From: Pseudorhizobium flavum
Lineage (GTDB): Bacteria > Pseudomonadota > Alphaproteobacteria > Rhizobiales > Rhizobiaceae
DNA: 64,000 bases
NCBI RefSeq assembly: GCF_902502825.2
Contig: NZ_LR723670.1
Span: 744,001 to 808,000, forward strand
Reading direction: 5' to 3'
The translations under genes were made by a program, and so were the position numbers. The notes beneath the pieces were generated by a model. The model had not been told where the DNA came from and made no database searches. It saw nothing but the letters and a program-made list of their open reading frames with translations. This document shows positions 8,246 to 17,747 of this stretch, in pieces. Every line of letters begins with the position of its first letter. Within the stretch, counting starts at the first letter, position 1.

Positions 8246-8302
8246 CGGGCGCATGAGTGGCGACCGTCGGCGAGGCGAGTGAAGGAAGAAAGAAGGTAGA
8301 CG

Positions 8303-9055
8303 GTGGCCAACGATCCGACCCATCAGTTCCAGATCAGCAAGATCGTTCCGATCGAAATCGGCGGCATGGATTTCTCCTTCACCAATGCATCCCTGTTCAT
8401 GGTCGCCACGGTCGCCTGCGCCGCCGGCTTCCTTTATTTCGCCACTTCGCAACGCGGACTGATCCCCGGCCGGGCGCAGTCGGTCGCCGAGATGTCCTAC
8501 GAGTTCATTGCCGGCATGCTGCGTGAGGGCGCCGGAAATTCTGGGATGAAGTTCTTCCCACTTGTCTTCACGCTGTTCATGTTCGTTCTGACGGCGAACA
8601 TGCTGGGCATGTTCCCCTACTTCTTCACCGTGACCAGCCAGATCATCGTGACTTTCGCGCTTGCGCTCTTGGTCATCGGCACGGTTCTCGTCTACGGCTT
8701 TTACAAGCACGGATTTCACTTCCTGAGCGTGTTTGTGCCGAGCGGCGTTCCCGGCGTGCTTCTGCCGCTCGTCGTCGCGATCGAGATCATTTCCTTCCTG
8801 TCCCGTCCGATCTCGCTGTCGGTGCGTCTCTTCGCCAACATGCTGGCGGGGCACATCACGCTGAAGGTCTTTTCGGGCTTCGTTGCCTCGATGGGTGCGC
8901 TTGGCGCACTCGGAATCGGCGGCGCCATCCTGCCTCTCATCATGACCGTCGCCCTGACGGGTCTCGAGTTCCTCGTCGCCTTTCTACAGGCCTATGTCTT
9001 CGCGGTACTGACTTGCATGTACCTGAATGACGCGGTCCATCCGGGCGGGCACTAA
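8303..9055 (+). CDS. atpB: F0F1 ATP synthase subunit a
   Basis: A 250-residue polytopic membrane protein with a GTG start preceded by AGAAGG. It forms the proton half-channels against the c-ring. The essential Arg lies in '[17 protein letters not shown]', and the segments '[11 protein letters not shown]' and '[17 protein letters not shown]' are typical of subunit a. It is second in the F0 operon, 57 bp after atpI and 70 bp before atpE. Length is normal for alphaproteobacteria. Confidence 0.97.
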   Translation: MANDPTHQFQISKIVPIEIGGMDFSFTNASLFMVATVACAAGFLYFATSQRGLIPGRAQSVAEMSYEFIAGMLREGAGNSGMKFFPLVFTLFMFVLTANMLGMFPYFFTVTSQIIVTFALALLVIGTVLVYGFYKHGFHFLSVFVPSGVPGVLLPLVVAIEIISFLSRPISLSVRLFANMLAGHITLKVFSGFVASMGALGALGIGGAILPLIMTVALTGLEFLVAFLQAYVFAVLTCMYLNDAVHPGGH

Positions 9056-9125
9056 GGAATAACCACATTGGCGCCCCGCAGGCGCCAGTCATCCGCCGCA
9101 ACAACCATTTCGAAGGAGTTCATTC

Positions 9126-9353
9126 ATGGAAGCGGAAGCAGCAAAGTTCATCGGCGCAGGTCTCGCTTGCTTTGGTATGGCCGGTACGGCTCTCGGTCTC
9201 GGCAACATCTTCGGCAACTACCTGTCGGGCGCCCTGCGCAACCCGTCCGCCGCTGACAGCCAGTTCGGCCGTCTGGTATTCGGCTTCGCCGTTACGGAAG
9301 CTCTGGGCATCTTCTCGCTGCTCGTTGCTCTCCTTCTCCTGTTCGCCGTCTAA
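9126..9353 (+). CDS. atpE: F0F1 ATP synthase subunit c
   Basis: A 75-residue hairpin of two membrane helices joined by a polar loop ('[11 protein letters not shown]'). The second helix carries the proton-binding acidic residue in '[19 protein letters not shown]'. Many copies form the rotor ring. A strong AAGGAG precedes the ATG by 8 bases, in keeping with the high copy number needed. Confidence 0.97.
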   Translation: MEAEAAKFIGAGLACFGMAGTALGLGNIFGNYLSGALRNPSAADSQFGRLVFGFAVTEALGIFSLLVALLLLFAV

Positions 9354-9434
9354 TAGCGGCATCGGGTTACGGGATCACGGCCGTCCTGACGATGGCCGTG
9401 ATCCTTCGCATTCGAATTCCACCTGGAGGTGATG

Positions 9435-10061
9435 ATGTTCGTGACTTCGGCATTTGCGCAGACCGCGCCGGAAGCCACAGAGACGCAAGAAGCGCCGGGC
9501 GCAGCGCCTGCAGGCGAACTGCACACGGAAACCGGTGTCGTTCACGACGACGCGCATGCCACGGGCGTATTCCCGCCCTTCGATGCTTCGACTTATCCGT
9601 CGCAGCTTCTCTGGCTCGTCATCACCTTCGGTCTCTTCTACCTTCTGATGAAGAAGGTTATCGTGCCGCGCTTGGGTGGAATTCTCGAGCAGCGCCACGA
9701 CCGCATCGCCCAGGATCTCGACGAGGCGTCCCGCCTGAAGTCGGAAGCCGATGCGGCTGTCGAAACCTATGAAAGCGAACTCGCTGCGGCGCGCTCCAAG
9801 GCGCACACGATCGGCGAGACGGCTCGTGAGGCCGCCAAGACGAAGGCTGCCGCCGACCGCGCCGCCATCGAGGCAGAGCTTGCAGAGAAGCTCTCGGCCG
9901 CCGAAGCCCGCATCAGCGACATCAAGGCTCAGGCCTTCGCCCAGGTTGGAGCTATCGCCGAAGAAACGGCATCAGCCATCGTCGATCAGTTGATCGGCGC
10001 CAAGGCCAACGCCGATGAAATCAAGGCTGCCGTTGCCGCAGCATCTCCGAAGGGGGTCTGA
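9435..10061 (+). CDS. atpF2: F0F1 ATP synthase subunit b' (second b-type stalk subunit)
   Basis: About 208 residues: a polar, Ala/Glu/Thr-rich N-terminus, one membrane helix ('[19 protein letters not shown]'), then a long charged helix forming the peripheral stalk ('[24 protein letters not shown]' region). Alphaproteobacteria carry unlike b and b' subunits that form a heterodimer. GTG, ATG and ATG codons lie in a row at 9429-9435. TGGAGG at 9424-9429 places the ribosome on the last one. It is followed 3 bp later by atpF. Confidence 0.93.
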   Translation: MFVTSAFAQTAPEATETQEAPGAAPAGELHTETGVVHDDAHATGVFPPFDASTYPSQLLWLVITFGLFYLLMKKVIVPRLGGILEQRHDRIAQDLDEASRLKSEADAAVETYESELAAARSKAHTIGETAREAAKTKAAADRAAIEAELAEKLSAAEARISDIKAQAFAQVGAIAEETASAIVDQLIGAKANADEIKAAVAAASPKGV

Positions 10062-10064
10062 TCC

Positions 10065-10550
10065 ATGGCTTTCGACGCTACTTTCTTTGCCCTCGTCGGC
10101 CTTATCCTCTTCTTCGTGCTTCTGGCCTACCTGAAGGTTCCGGGAATGCTCGCAAAGTCGCTCGACGAGCGCGCGGAGAACATCCGCAACGAGCTTGCCG
10201 AAGCCAAGCGCCTTCGCGAGGAAGCGCAGCAGCTTCTGGCCGAATACCAGCGCAAGCGCAAGGAAGCCGAGGCCGACGCCGCGCAGATCGTCGCTGCCGC
10301 TGAACGGGAAGCAGCCATGCTGACCGAAGAGGCCAAGCAGAAGACGGAGGAATTTGTTGCCCGCCGCAATGCCCTGTCGGAGCAGAAGATCAGGCAGGCC
10401 GAGGCTGACGCCATTGCTGCAGTTCGCTCCGCTGCCGTCGATCTCGCAATTGCCGCCGCTGAAAAGGTGATTGCGAGCAAGGCCGATGCCGGTACGCAGG
10501 AAGCGCTGTTCAAAGACTCGCTTGGAAAAGTCCAGTCGCGACTGAACTGA
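10065..10550 (+). CDS. atpF: F0F1 ATP synthase subunit b
   Basis: A 161-residue stalk subunit with an N-terminal membrane helix ('FFALVGLILFFVLLAYL') and a long Ala/Glu/Arg-rich coiled coil. It is last in the F0 operon and ends just before a strong bidirectional terminator. The F1 genes are not nearby, as expected for rhizobia, where F0 and F1 genes form separate operons. Confidence 0.96.
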   Translation: MAFDATFFALVGLILFFVLLAYLKVPGMLAKSLDERAENIRNELAEAKRLREEAQQLLAEYQRKRKEAEADAAQIVAAAEREAAMLTEEAKQKTEEFVARRNALSEQKIRQAEADAIAAVRSAAVDLAIAAAEKVIASKADAGTQEALFKDSLGKVQSRLN

Positions 10551-10568
10551 TTGTCGGTAGCTGAATCG

Positions 10569-10600
10569 AAAAAGGGCCGTGCATTGCGCGGCCCTTTTTC
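10569..10600. terminator. Bidirectional terminator between atpF and rnhB
   Basis: AAAAAGGGCCG (10569-10579) / CGGCCCTTTTT (10589-10599): 11 perfect pairs, with a T run on either strand. It serves the atp operon and, from the other side, the convergent rnhB. Confidence 0.9.
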
Positions 10601-10617
10601 GTTGCCGTCTGATCGCG

Positions 10618-11283
10618 TTACTCCGCAGCCTCATCCTTGCGGAGGGGGCGGAAGCTCATCCGGTGCAGCAGGCAGGGTCCGTGGGCTTCAATCCCCGCGC
10701 GATGCTGTGGCGTCGCATAGCCGGCATGGCTGTTGAACCCATAGAGCGGGAAAACCTGGTGTGCACGCGCCATCATCCGGTCTCTCGTGACCTTGGCGAT
10801 GATCGACGCGGCCGCGATCGATACCGACCGGGCATCCCCCTGGATGACAGCACGTCCGGGGCAGCAGAGACCCTGTGGTACGTCCCGACCGTCTGCAAGA
10901 ACATAGGCCGGTAGAATCGAAAGGCCGGCTACGGCCCGGCGCATGGCATCAAGGCTCGCGCGCAGGATGTTTCGCTCGTCGATGTGCCGGGGTCCCGAAG
11001 CGGCGATCGAGACATCGGCGGTGGCCATGATCGCTTCGAAGAGCTCCTCCCGCCGTGCAGCGGTCAGTTGCTTGGAATCATTGAGGCCGTCGGGGATGTT
11101 GTTGGGATCAAGAATCACGGCTGCCGCCACGACAGGTCCGGCCAACGGGCCGCGGCCGGCTTCGTCCGTTCCTGCCACTGGCCAGTGGCCGGCATTGCGG
11201 GCGACAAGTTCCAGGCTGAAGTCCGGGACGAGGGGGACGTCATCGAACAGCATCGGAGAATCGGGGGACGTGCGAGCCAACAT
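10618..11283 (-). CDS. rnhB: Ribonuclease HII
   Basis: About 221 residues. It removes RNA from RNA-DNA hybrids, including single ribonucleotides in DNA. The catalytic signature '[19 protein letters not shown]' carries the Asp-Glu pair, and '[19 protein letters not shown]' and 'NSHAGYAT' are conserved. The frame extends to 11421, but the extra 46 residues are Pro/His-rich and unlike RnhB. The start at 11283 gives '[15 protein letters not shown]', resembling the N-terminus of rhizobial RnhB as I recall it. No clear Shine-Dalgarno is seen, so the exact start is uncertain. It lies downstream of the radical SAM gene on the same strand. Confidence 0.9.
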   Translation of the reverse strand: MLARTSPDSPMLFDDVPLVPDFSLELVARNAGHWPVAGTDEAGRGPLAGPVVAAAVILDPNNIPDGLNDSKQLTAARREELFEAIMATADVSIAASGPRHIDERNILRASLDAMRRAVAGLSILPAYVLADGRDVPQGLCCPGRAVIQGDARSVSIAAASIIAKVTRDRMMARAHQVFPLYGFNSHAGYATPQHRAGIEAHGPCLLHRMSFRPLRKDEAAE

Positions 11284-11438
11284 GACGGCAGACTCGCACG
11301 CCCACCCGACCTCCTGCAAGCCCCGGCCGGTGTGATGCGGCACACTGTCCCGCCACGGGGAGGCGGGTCCGGGGTGTTTCGGATACGGAGGAGGCGGCAT
11401 CCGCACCGAAATCTGGAGCAATCAAGGACCTTCGTCCG

Positions 11439-12596
11439 TCAGAGCAGCGACAGCTGGATCCCACCTCCATCCGGGCGGACAAAGAGATCATCGCGCAGCG
11501 GCAGGCCACGACGCCCCATGCCGAGCCGCTTGACGGTCATGTCGAACCGGCGGCCGATCTGCCAGGCGTAGGGGCCGGAGCCTTTCATCCGCTTCCCGAA
11601 GTCGGCGTCGTAATCCTTGCCGCCGCGCATGGAGCGCACCAGCGACATGACGTGCCGGTAGCGGTCGGGATAGTTGCGAAGCAGCCAGTCGCGAAACAGC
11701 GGGCTCACCTCCAACGGCAGGCGCAAAAGGACGTAGCTCGCTTCCCGGGCACCTGCCGCGTGCCCCGCGTCCAGGATGCGCTCGATCTCGTGGTCGTTCA
11801 GCGCCGGAATGATCGGAGCAACCATGACGGCCGTCGGTACACCGGCATCGTTCAGGGCCTTGATTGCTTCCAGACGCTTCGTGGGGGTGGAGGCGCGTGG
11901 CTCCATCGTCCGCGCCAGCTTCCGGTCAAGGGTCGTGACGGAAATGCCGACCTTTGCCAATCCCTTCGCAGCCATGTCCGAGAGGATGTCGAGGTCGCGC
12001 GTGATCAGGGCCGACTTCGTCACGATCGCAACCGGATGATTGGCCTTGTGAAGGACTTCCAGGATCTGACGCATGATCCGCCATTCGCGCTCGATTGGCT
12101 GGTAGGGATCGGTATTCGTGCCGATGGCGATGGCGCGGACCTTATAGTCTGGGCGGCTGAGCTCGCGCTCCAGCAGCTTCGGCACGTCCGGCTTGGCGAA
12201 GAGCTTGGCCTCGAAGTCCAGCCCGGCAGACAATCCCATGAAGCTGTGGGTCGGGCGTGCAAAGCAATAGATGCAGCCGTGCTCGCAACCGCGATAGGGA
12301 TTGATGGAGCGGTCGAAGGAAATATCGGGTGAATCGTTCCGCGTGATTGCCGTGCGGGGCTTCTCCACCTGCACGTCCGTCGTGAATGGAGCCAGTTCCT
12401 CGAGCGACTGCCACCCGTCGTCGAACGCCTCGCGCCGTTCCTGCTCGAACCGGCCGCTCGGATTCAGCCCGGCGCCGCGGCCGCGCCGCCGGTCGATCTC
12501 GATGCGAAGGCCTGAGGACTTCACCAGGCAATCGGCAATATCTGCCGTATGGGCAGGTGCGAAGGCATCCTGCCGCAGATGGGTCAGCTCATTCAT
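11439..12596 (-). CDS. PA0069-family radical SAM protein
   Basis: A 385-residue protein with the radical SAM cluster motif CxxxCxxC in 'YRGCEHGCIYCFARPTHSF', binding a [4Fe-4S] cluster and S-adenosylmethionine. This family (PA0069/Rv2578c-like, related to SplB) has no settled function; DNA or RNA repair has been suggested from the resemblance to spore photoproduct lyase. The C-terminal segment ('GSGPYAWQIGRRFDMTVKRLGM') is typical. GGAG lies 7 bases before the ATG. rnhB follows 155 bp downstream, possibly in one transcript. Confidence 0.88.
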   Translation of the reverse strand: MNELTHLRQDAFAPAHTADIADCLVKSSGLRIEIDRRRGRGAGLNPSGRFEQERREAFDDGWQSLEELAPFTTDVQVEKPRTAITRNDSPDISFDRSINPYRGCEHGCIYCFARPTHSFMGLSAGLDFEAKLFAKPDVPKLLERELSRPDYKVRAIAIGTNTDPYQPIEREWRIMRQILEVLHKANHPVAIVTKSALITRDLDILSDMAAKGLAKVGISVTTLDRKLARTMEPRASTPTKRLEAIKALNDAGVPTAVMVAPIIPALNDHEIERILDAGHAAGAREASYVLLRLPLEVSPLFRDWLLRNYPDRYRHVMSLVRSMRGGKDYDADFGKRMKGSGPYAWQIGRRFDMTVKRLGMGRRGLPLRDDLFVRPDGGGIQLSLL

Positions 12597-12661
12597 GTGA
12601 CGCTCCGAAGGGCCTTTCTGCTTGCCCGACTGATTAAATTCCTAGGACAGAAAGGAGAACA

Positions 12662-12705
12662 ATGCAAGAACAAACTTAAAGGAGTGGATGTGGAAAAGCC
12701 GATGA
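12662..12705 (+). promoter_or_regulatory. Two 5-codon mini-ORFs with strong Shine-Dalgarno in the glycosyltransferase leader
   Basis: AAAGGAG precedes ATG-CAA-GAA-CAA-ACT-TAA (12662-12679), and AAAGGAG again precedes ATG-TGG-AAA-AGC-CGA-TGA (12688-12705). The downstream glycosyltransferase start (12726) has only a weak ribosome binding site. The arrangement could be translational coupling or a leader control, or it could be chance. Confidence 0.25.
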
Positions 12706-12725
12706 TGATACGATAGAAGCAGTTC

Positions 12726-13244
12726 ATGCTGACTGTCGTGATGGAATGCAGTGACCACGAAGCCGAACTCGCCCAGACCCTTTCAGGTCTGGTTTCGGGT
12801 GCGGTGGAGGGGCTTGTCGGCGATGTAGCAGTCCTCGATCGAGGATCCTCCGACGGCTCTGCAAGAGTGGCCGATGCGGCGGGGTGCAGGTTTTACCGCG
12901 ACTGGGTTCTTTCCGATGTGCTGCTGGCTGCGCGAGGTGAATGGTTGCTCTTCATCGAGCCGGGTGCGCGCCTGCAGAAGGGATGGATCGACGAGGTGAT
13001 GGAATACATCGCGTCGAGCAGCAGGCCAGCCCGCTTCTCCCTTGCCCGCCATTGCCGCCGTCCGTTCCTGAAGCGACTCGTCGGGAGGGCGCAGCCGCTC
13101 GAGCACGGCCTCCTGCTGACGAAGCGGCAGGCGTTGAGCACGGTCGCGGCAGGAATGGACGTCAACGCTCTGGTGAGCGGGCTCAAGGCGGTCAGGCTGT
13201 CCAGCGAGCTGATTCCCGCCCGCTCGCTGCGGGCGGCGGGTTGA
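12726..13244 (+). CDS. Short glycosyltransferase family 2-like protein
   Basis: A 172-residue protein resembling the N-terminal nucleotide-sugar half of GT-A fold enzymes: 'MLTVVMECSDHEAELAQTL' beta-alpha start, 'VLDRGSSDGSARVAD' and 'ARGEWLLFIEPGARL'. The usual DxD metal motif is replaced by 'FIEPGA', and the acceptor half is missing, so it may be inactive or act on a special substrate. I recall a short protein annotated this way at the same position in S. meliloti, so it is probably conserved rather than a fresh truncation. It converges with moaB, with only 3 bp between stop codons. Confidence 0.65.
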   Translation: MLTVVMECSDHEAELAQTLSGLVSGAVEGLVGDVAVLDRGSSDGSARVADAAGCRFYRDWVLSDVLLAARGEWLLFIEPGARLQKGWIDEVMEYIASSSRPARFSLARHCRRPFLKRLVGRAQPLEHGLLLTKRQALSTVAAGMDVNALVSGLKAVRLSSELIPARSLRAAG

Positions 13245-13247
13245 GCC

Positions 13248-13796
13248 TCAGCCGGCCCCTCGCTTCAGGTGCTCGTCGAGGCGCGGCATGATCTCGATGA
13301 AGTTGCAGGGCATGTGCCTATAGTCGAGCTGGGCCTCCAGGATCCCGTCCCACGCGTCCTTGCAGGCACCGGGCGAGCCGGGCAGCACGAAGATGAAGGT
13401 GGCGTTCGCCACGCCGCCGGTGGCCCTGGACTGGATGGTCGAAGTCCCGATCTTGTCATAGGAAATGCGGTGAAAGACTTCCGAAAAGCCATCCATCCGC
13501 TTCTCGAACAGTGGCTCCAGCGCCTCCGGCGTGACATCCCGCCCGGTAAATCCGGTTCCGCCGGTGGTGATGACGACGTCGATCTGGGGATCGAGCGACC
13601 ATGTGCGCACCTGGGCGGCGATCTTCTCCTTGTCGTCGGTGACGATGGCGCGGGCCTTCAGCACGTGCCCAGCCTTCTCGATCCGGGCGACGAGTGTATC
13701 CCCAGAACGGTCGTCATTCGGCGTGCGGGTATCGGAGACGGTCAGGACGGCAATGCCGACGGGGATGAAGGGACGGCTCTCGTCGATACGGTTCAT
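13248..13796 (-). CDS. moaB: Molybdenum cofactor biosynthesis protein B
   Basis: A 182-residue MogA/MoaB fold protein that adenylylates molybdopterin before metal insertion. Motifs seen: 'VLTVSDTRTPNDDRSGDTL', 'VVITTGGTGFTGRDVTPEAL' and 'LPGSPGACKDAWD'. The frame runs up to 13880, but the Met at 13796 is chosen because it lies one base after the ispE stop (TGA-C-ATG), which gives translational coupling and the normal family N-terminus. No other molybdenum cofactor gene is nearby. Confidence 0.93.
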   Translation of the reverse strand: MNRIDESRPFIPVGIAVLTVSDTRTPNDDRSGDTLVARIEKAGHVLKARAIVTDDKEKIAAQVRTWSLDPQIDVVITTGGTGFTGRDVTPEALEPLFEKRMDGFSEVFHRISYDKIGTSTIQSRATGGVANATFIFVLPGSPGACKDAWDGILEAQLDYRHMPCNFIEIMPRLDEHLKRGAG

Positions 13797-13797
13797 G

Positions 13798-14706
13798 TCA
13801 CGATCCGGCAATGGTTTCTGTCGAGGCAAAGTACCAGTCCGGCCTTTCGGCCTGCAACATACTTGCGGCGTGATCGGCACTTCGCCTGGAATCGAATATG
13901 CCGAAGCAGGTGGCGCCGGATCCTGACATGCGCGTCAGCACCGCACCTCGGCTTCGCAGGAGTTCGCATAATTCCCCTATCTCCGGCACCAGGTCGCTGG
14001 CTGCCCGCTCCAGGTCGTTCCTCGAAGCATTCAGGATCGACATCCAGTTGCGTGGATCATTCAAAACCAGCCCCGTGTTTTGCCTGGACGCGAGGCGCGA
14101 GAACACCTCTGGCGTGGAGACGCCTCGCAGAGGGTTGCCGAGCACCATGGTAAAGCGCGGCATGCCCGTCAAAGGCGACAGCTTCTCGCCTATCCCGCTT
14201 GCAATCAAAGGTCTGCCTGCCATGCACATGGGGACGTCCGCGCCGATCGACAGCGCCAGAGCCTCGATCTCGTCGATGCTGATGCTGCCTGCGCTCCAGA
14301 GCCGCAAGAGCCCTCTCAATGTCGCCGCCGCGTCGGCGGAACCGCCACCGATCCCGGAAGCGACCGGCAGGTTCTTTTCGAGATGGATGGCGACGGCCGG
14401 GGCCTCCACGCCTCTGGCTTGCAGCAGACCACGCAGTCCATCGCGCGCGCGGGCCACTAGATTGTCGGGGCCACCGGTGATGGCAGGGGCGAAGGGCCCC
14501 GACAGGCTCAGGCGATCCTCGTCGGCGAGCGAGAAGGTCAGATGATCGCCGATATCGGCAAAGGTAACGATGCTCTCTATCAGGTGATAGCCGTCCGGCC
14601 GCTGCCCGGTCACGTGAAGCGCCAGGTTGATCTTTGCCGGCGCAAGTTCGGCGACCGGCAAGCTTGTATCTAGCTCCGATCCAGAACCATGCGAGAAGAG
14701 CCGCAT
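13798..14706 (-). CDS. ispE: 4-diphosphocytidyl-2-C-methyl-D-erythritol kinase
   Basis: A 302-residue GHMP kinase of the non-mevalonate isoprenoid pathway that phosphorylates CDP-methylerythritol. Motifs: 'APAKINLALHVTGQRPDGYH', the ATP loop 'NLPVASGIGGGSADAAATLRG' and the C-terminal 'MSGSGATCFGIF'. It is directly coupled to moaB downstream and starts 5 bp after the TPR gene stop upstream, so the three probably form one transcript. dxs of the same pathway lies about 40 kb away in this window. Confidence 0.96.
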   Translation of the reverse strand: MRLFSHGSGSELDTSLPVAELAPAKINLALHVTGQRPDGYHLIESIVTFADIGDHLTFSLADEDRLSLSGPFAPAITGGPDNLVARARDGLRGLLQARGVEAPAVAIHLEKNLPVASGIGGGSADAAATLRGLLRLWSAGSISIDEIEALALSIGADVPMCMAGRPLIASGIGEKLSPLTGMPRFTMVLGNPLRGVSTPEVFSRLASRQNTGLVLNDPRNWMSILNASRNDLERAASDLVPEIGELCELLRSRGAVLTRMSGSGATCFGIFDSRRSADHAASMLQAERPDWYFASTETIAGS

Positions 14707-14711
14707 GGCTG

Positions 14712-16550
14712 TCAGGATTTGTTGTCTGCCGGCGCGGGAGCAGGGGTCGCAGGCTCGTCAGGACGCTTGTCGGCAGTTGTCGCGGTCGGATCGAGCGGCG
14801 GCAGGCCCTTGTCGATCTTCTCCTTGATCTGGTCGCGGTTGACGTCGTCGCCCTCGGAGATCAGTGCCCGGTTCCACTGGTAGACAGCTTCGAGCTTTCG
14901 GCCGACCCGCCAGTAGGCGTCGCCAAGATGGTCGTTGATCGTAGCGTCGCCGGCCCGCAACTGCACGGCCCGTTCCAGTTCCGCCACCGCATCTTCGAAA
15001 CGACCCATGCGATAATAGGCCCAGCCGAGCGAATCGACGATATAGCCGTCGTCCGGGCGAAGCTCGACCGCGCGGCGGATCATGTCGAGGCCTTCCTCGA
15101 GATTGCGGTTCATGTCTACCCAGGAGTAGCCGAGATAATTGAGGACCTGCGGCTGTTCCGGGTTCAGCTCCAGCGCTTTCTTAAAGTTCGGCTCCGCCTG
15201 ATCCCATTTCTTCAGGCGTTCATAGGCAATGCCGCGCTGGAAGAAGATGGTCCAGTCGCCCTGTTTGGGAACGGGTCCGATGACCTCCACAGCCTTGTCG
15301 TAGTTCGCCGCCATTTCCTTGTAGTCCTTGGCGTCGGACAGCACGCTGCCATAGGCGAGGTAGCTACGGAGGTCGGACGGGTCGGCAGCGATCAGCGCCT
15401 TGAGGTGCTGACGCGCCTCCTCGACCTTTTCGGAGCCGGCAAGTGCCAGGCCGAGCTGGAGCTCGGAGATCCGCCGCATGGGTGAATCGGCTGGCACCTT
15501 CTCGTAGTAGCTGATCGCCTGCTCTGGCTTCTCAAGCTTTTCGGCGATCCCGCCGAGGAGGATCAGTGTGTCGGCGCTATCCGGGTCGAGCGCGTGCGCA
15601 ACCTGCAGGTAGAGCGACACCATGTCCTCGGCACCCTGGCGGTTGAGCGCAGCCCCGATGGAAAACAACACAGAGGCAGCGCCCTGCGAGGCGTCTGTTA
15701 TCTGCTGGGCGGGCTTCTCGCCACTCTCGATGCTTTCGCGCAGGGCCTTGAGCGGCGCGTAGTTGCTGATCATCCCGTCACCGACGGAGATCGCATCGAG
15801 TGCCTTCTGCGTGTTGCCGGCGGCAGCCTCCAGCCGCGCAAGCGCCATGACGGCGCGCATAAAGGTATCGGGTGCGGTTGCAACCGCTTCTTCGTTGGTG
15901 ATGGCGGCCGTCAGGTGCGTCCTCGCGGCGCCCGTGTCGCCCGAGACGAGCGCCATCGTCCCCAGCTGGTAGTCGGTGAATACCTTGAACCAGTCCGGCC
16001 CCGTCATGTCACGAACGGTCTTGAGCGCCTTGCCTTCTTCCCCGGCGCCGACGTCAGCCCACGCACTGATCAGGGTATGTGTCAGCTTGTCGAGGTCGTT
16101 CGGCCCACTGTAGGCTAGCATCTCCTTCGCTTCGCTGAAACGGCCGTCGCGGATTGCGTCGAGGCCGCGCACGATCGTCGTGATCCGCTCGACCGCCTCG
16201 TCGTCCTTCAAGGCTTCTGCCTCGGCGAGCCCTTCCTCGAACTGCCCGTCCAGGAAGAGGGCGATCATCAGCCGCTCGCGAATCTCCAGATTGGCGGGGT
16301 CGAACTCAAGCGCCTTGCGATAGAGGGTGATGGCGGTGGGGTAGTCATGATCGACATCGGCGGTGCGCGCGGCGAGGAACGCGCCGGCGAACGACTGCAC
16401 CTTGGCAGGCTCGAAACTGACCGCCTCTTCGGCGGGCTTCCCTTCGGGCGTCGCCGCATTCGGCGCGGCCGCGAGGAACAGGGCTGTCACCAGCGCTGTA
16501 CCGCAAAGCAGGGAAAGCTTGAAAATCTGCCGCATCGAGGTGCCTTTCAT
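14712..16550 (-). CDS. Exported tetratricopeptide repeat protein
   Basis: A 612-residue protein with an N-terminal signal sequence ('FKLSLLCGTALVTALFLAAAPNA') and at least ten TPR-like helical repeats, clearest near the C-terminus ('GWAYYRMGRFEDAVAELERAVQL', 'GDAYWRVGRKLEAVYQWNRAL'). TPR proteins act as scaffolds; here it is probably periplasmic or outer-membrane associated. Two Met starts are possible: 16550, with AGGA 6 bases before it, or 16535. It lies between ispB and ispE on the same strand, but no biochemical link is implied. Confidence 0.85.
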   Translation of the reverse strand: MKGTSMRQIFKLSLLCGTALVTALFLAAAPNAATPEGKPAEEAVSFEPAKVQSFAGAFLAARTADVDHDYPTAITLYRKALEFDPANLEIRERLMIALFLDGQFEEGLAEAEALKDDEAVERITTIVRGLDAIRDGRFSEAKEMLAYSGPNDLDKLTHTLISAWADVGAGEEGKALKTVRDMTGPDWFKVFTDYQLGTMALVSGDTGAARTHLTAAITNEEAVATAPDTFMRAVMALARLEAAAGNTQKALDAISVGDGMISNYAPLKALRESIESGEKPAQQITDASQGAASVLFSIGAALNRQGAEDMVSLYLQVAHALDPDSADTLILLGGIAEKLEKPEQAISYYEKVPADSPMRRISELQLGLALAGSEKVEEARQHLKALIAADPSDLRSYLAYGSVLSDAKDYKEMAANYDKAVEVIGPVPKQGDWTIFFQRGIAYERLKKWDQAEPNFKKALELNPEQPQVLNYLGYSWVDMNRNLEEGLDMIRRAVELRPDDGYIVDSLGWAYYRMGRFEDAVAELERAVQLRAGDATINDHLGDAYWRVGRKLEAVYQWNRALISEGDDVNRDQIKEKIDKGLPPLDPTATTADKRPDEPATPAPAPADNKS

Positions 16551-16632
16551 CAGTATCCTGCACCGAGTGATTCACCGACAGCATGGCTTTTTTGGTACAG
16601 GACCGCAAGAAAGCCTCTTTTGTGCATGCGGT

Positions 16633-17649
16633 TCAGCTTACGCGCTGGATGGAGAAATCGATCACTTCCAGAAGGGCCGCCTTGTAAGGCGAGGCGGGCA
16701 AGGGCGCGAGTGCATCCCGCGCAATCGTGCCGTAATGGACGGCGCGCCCAATCGTGTCGTTCAGCGCATCGTATTTCTGGATGAGTTCCAGCGCGTGCTG
16801 GAGGTTTTGCTCCGAACTGTCGCCTGCCTCGATGGCATTGCGCCAGAAATCCCGCTCTTCGGTGGTACCCCGACGATAGGAAAGGATGACCGGCAGCGTG
16901 ATCTTGCCCTCGCGGAAATCGTCGCCGACATTCTTGCCGAGATCGGCGGCGGTCCCGCCATAATCCAGCGCATCGTCGACCAGCTGGAAGGCAAGACCAA
17001 GGTTCATCCCGTAGGACTTCAGTGCATTGCGGCCAGCCTTGTCGGCCTGCGCGATGATGGGGCCGACTTCGGCTGCGGCCGCGAACAGGGCAGCGGTCTT
17101 GGCCCGGATGACCGAGAGATAGTCATCCTCCGTCGTTTCCATGTTCTTGGCGACCGAAAGCTGCAGGACCTCGCCTTCCGCGATCACGGAGGCGGCCGTA
17201 GACAAGACGTCGAGTGCATCGAGCGAGCCGACATCGACCATCATCCGGAAGGCCTGCCCGAGCAGGAAATCGCCCACCAGGACGCTTGCCTGGTTGCCCC
17301 AGATCGTCCGCGCCGTGGACTTTCCGCGGCGGAGATCGCTTTCGTCCACCACGTCGTCATGCAGCAGCGTCGCGGTGTGCATGAACTCGACGCTGGTTGC
17401 GAGTTTGACATGGCTGTCGCCCTTGTAGCCAAACATGGATGCCGCGGCGAGTGTAAGCATAGGACGCAGGCGCTTGCCACCGGAAGAGATCAGGTGGTTG
17501 GCCACTTCGGGGATCATCTGTACATCGGAACCGGCCTTGGACAGGATCAACTGGTTGACCCGCTCCATGTCGGCTTTCGTCAGGTCGACGAGGGGTTTGA
17601 CGGAAGCCGACTTCTTCTTTCCTTCTTCAAGCGGTACGACGACGCCCAA
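16633..17649 (-). CDS. ispB: Long-chain polyprenyl diphosphate synthase (ubiquinone side chain)
   Basis: A 338-residue trans-prenyltransferase making the decaprenyl or octaprenyl side chain of ubiquinone. Both Asp-rich motifs are present: 'LLHDDVVDESDLRRG' and 'LVDDALDYGG'. 'SSGGKRLRPML' is also typical. The frame is open to 17727, but I favour a TTG start at 17649, which has AGGAG 9 bases before it and gives a 338-residue protein with the expected start 'LGVVVPLEE'. A GTG at 17679 is the alternative. It works with UbiA, encoded at 33.7 kb. Confidence 0.93.
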   Translation of the reverse strand: MGVVVPLEEGKKKSASVKPLVDLTKADMERVNQLILSKAGSDVQMIPEVANHLISSGGKRLRPMLTLAAASMFGYKGDSHVKLATSVEFMHTATLLHDDVVDESDLRRGKSTARTIWGNQASVLVGDFLLGQAFRMMVDVGSLDALDVLSTAASVIAEGEVLQLSVAKNMETTEDDYLSVIRAKTAALFAAAAEVGPIIAQADKAGRNALKSYGMNLGLAFQLVDDALDYGGTAADLGKNVGDDFREGKITLPVILSYRRGTTEERDFWRNAIEAGDSSEQNLQHALELIQKYDALNDTIGRAVHYGTIARDALAPLPASPYKAALLEVIDFSIQRVS

Positions 17650-17747
17650 GGTTCCGGTCTCCTGTTCAAATTCACCCACGATCTGTAGAAGTGGCCTATA
17701 CCGTCCCCGGCAGGAATTGCCAAACATTGAAATGTGAACAGGGATCC

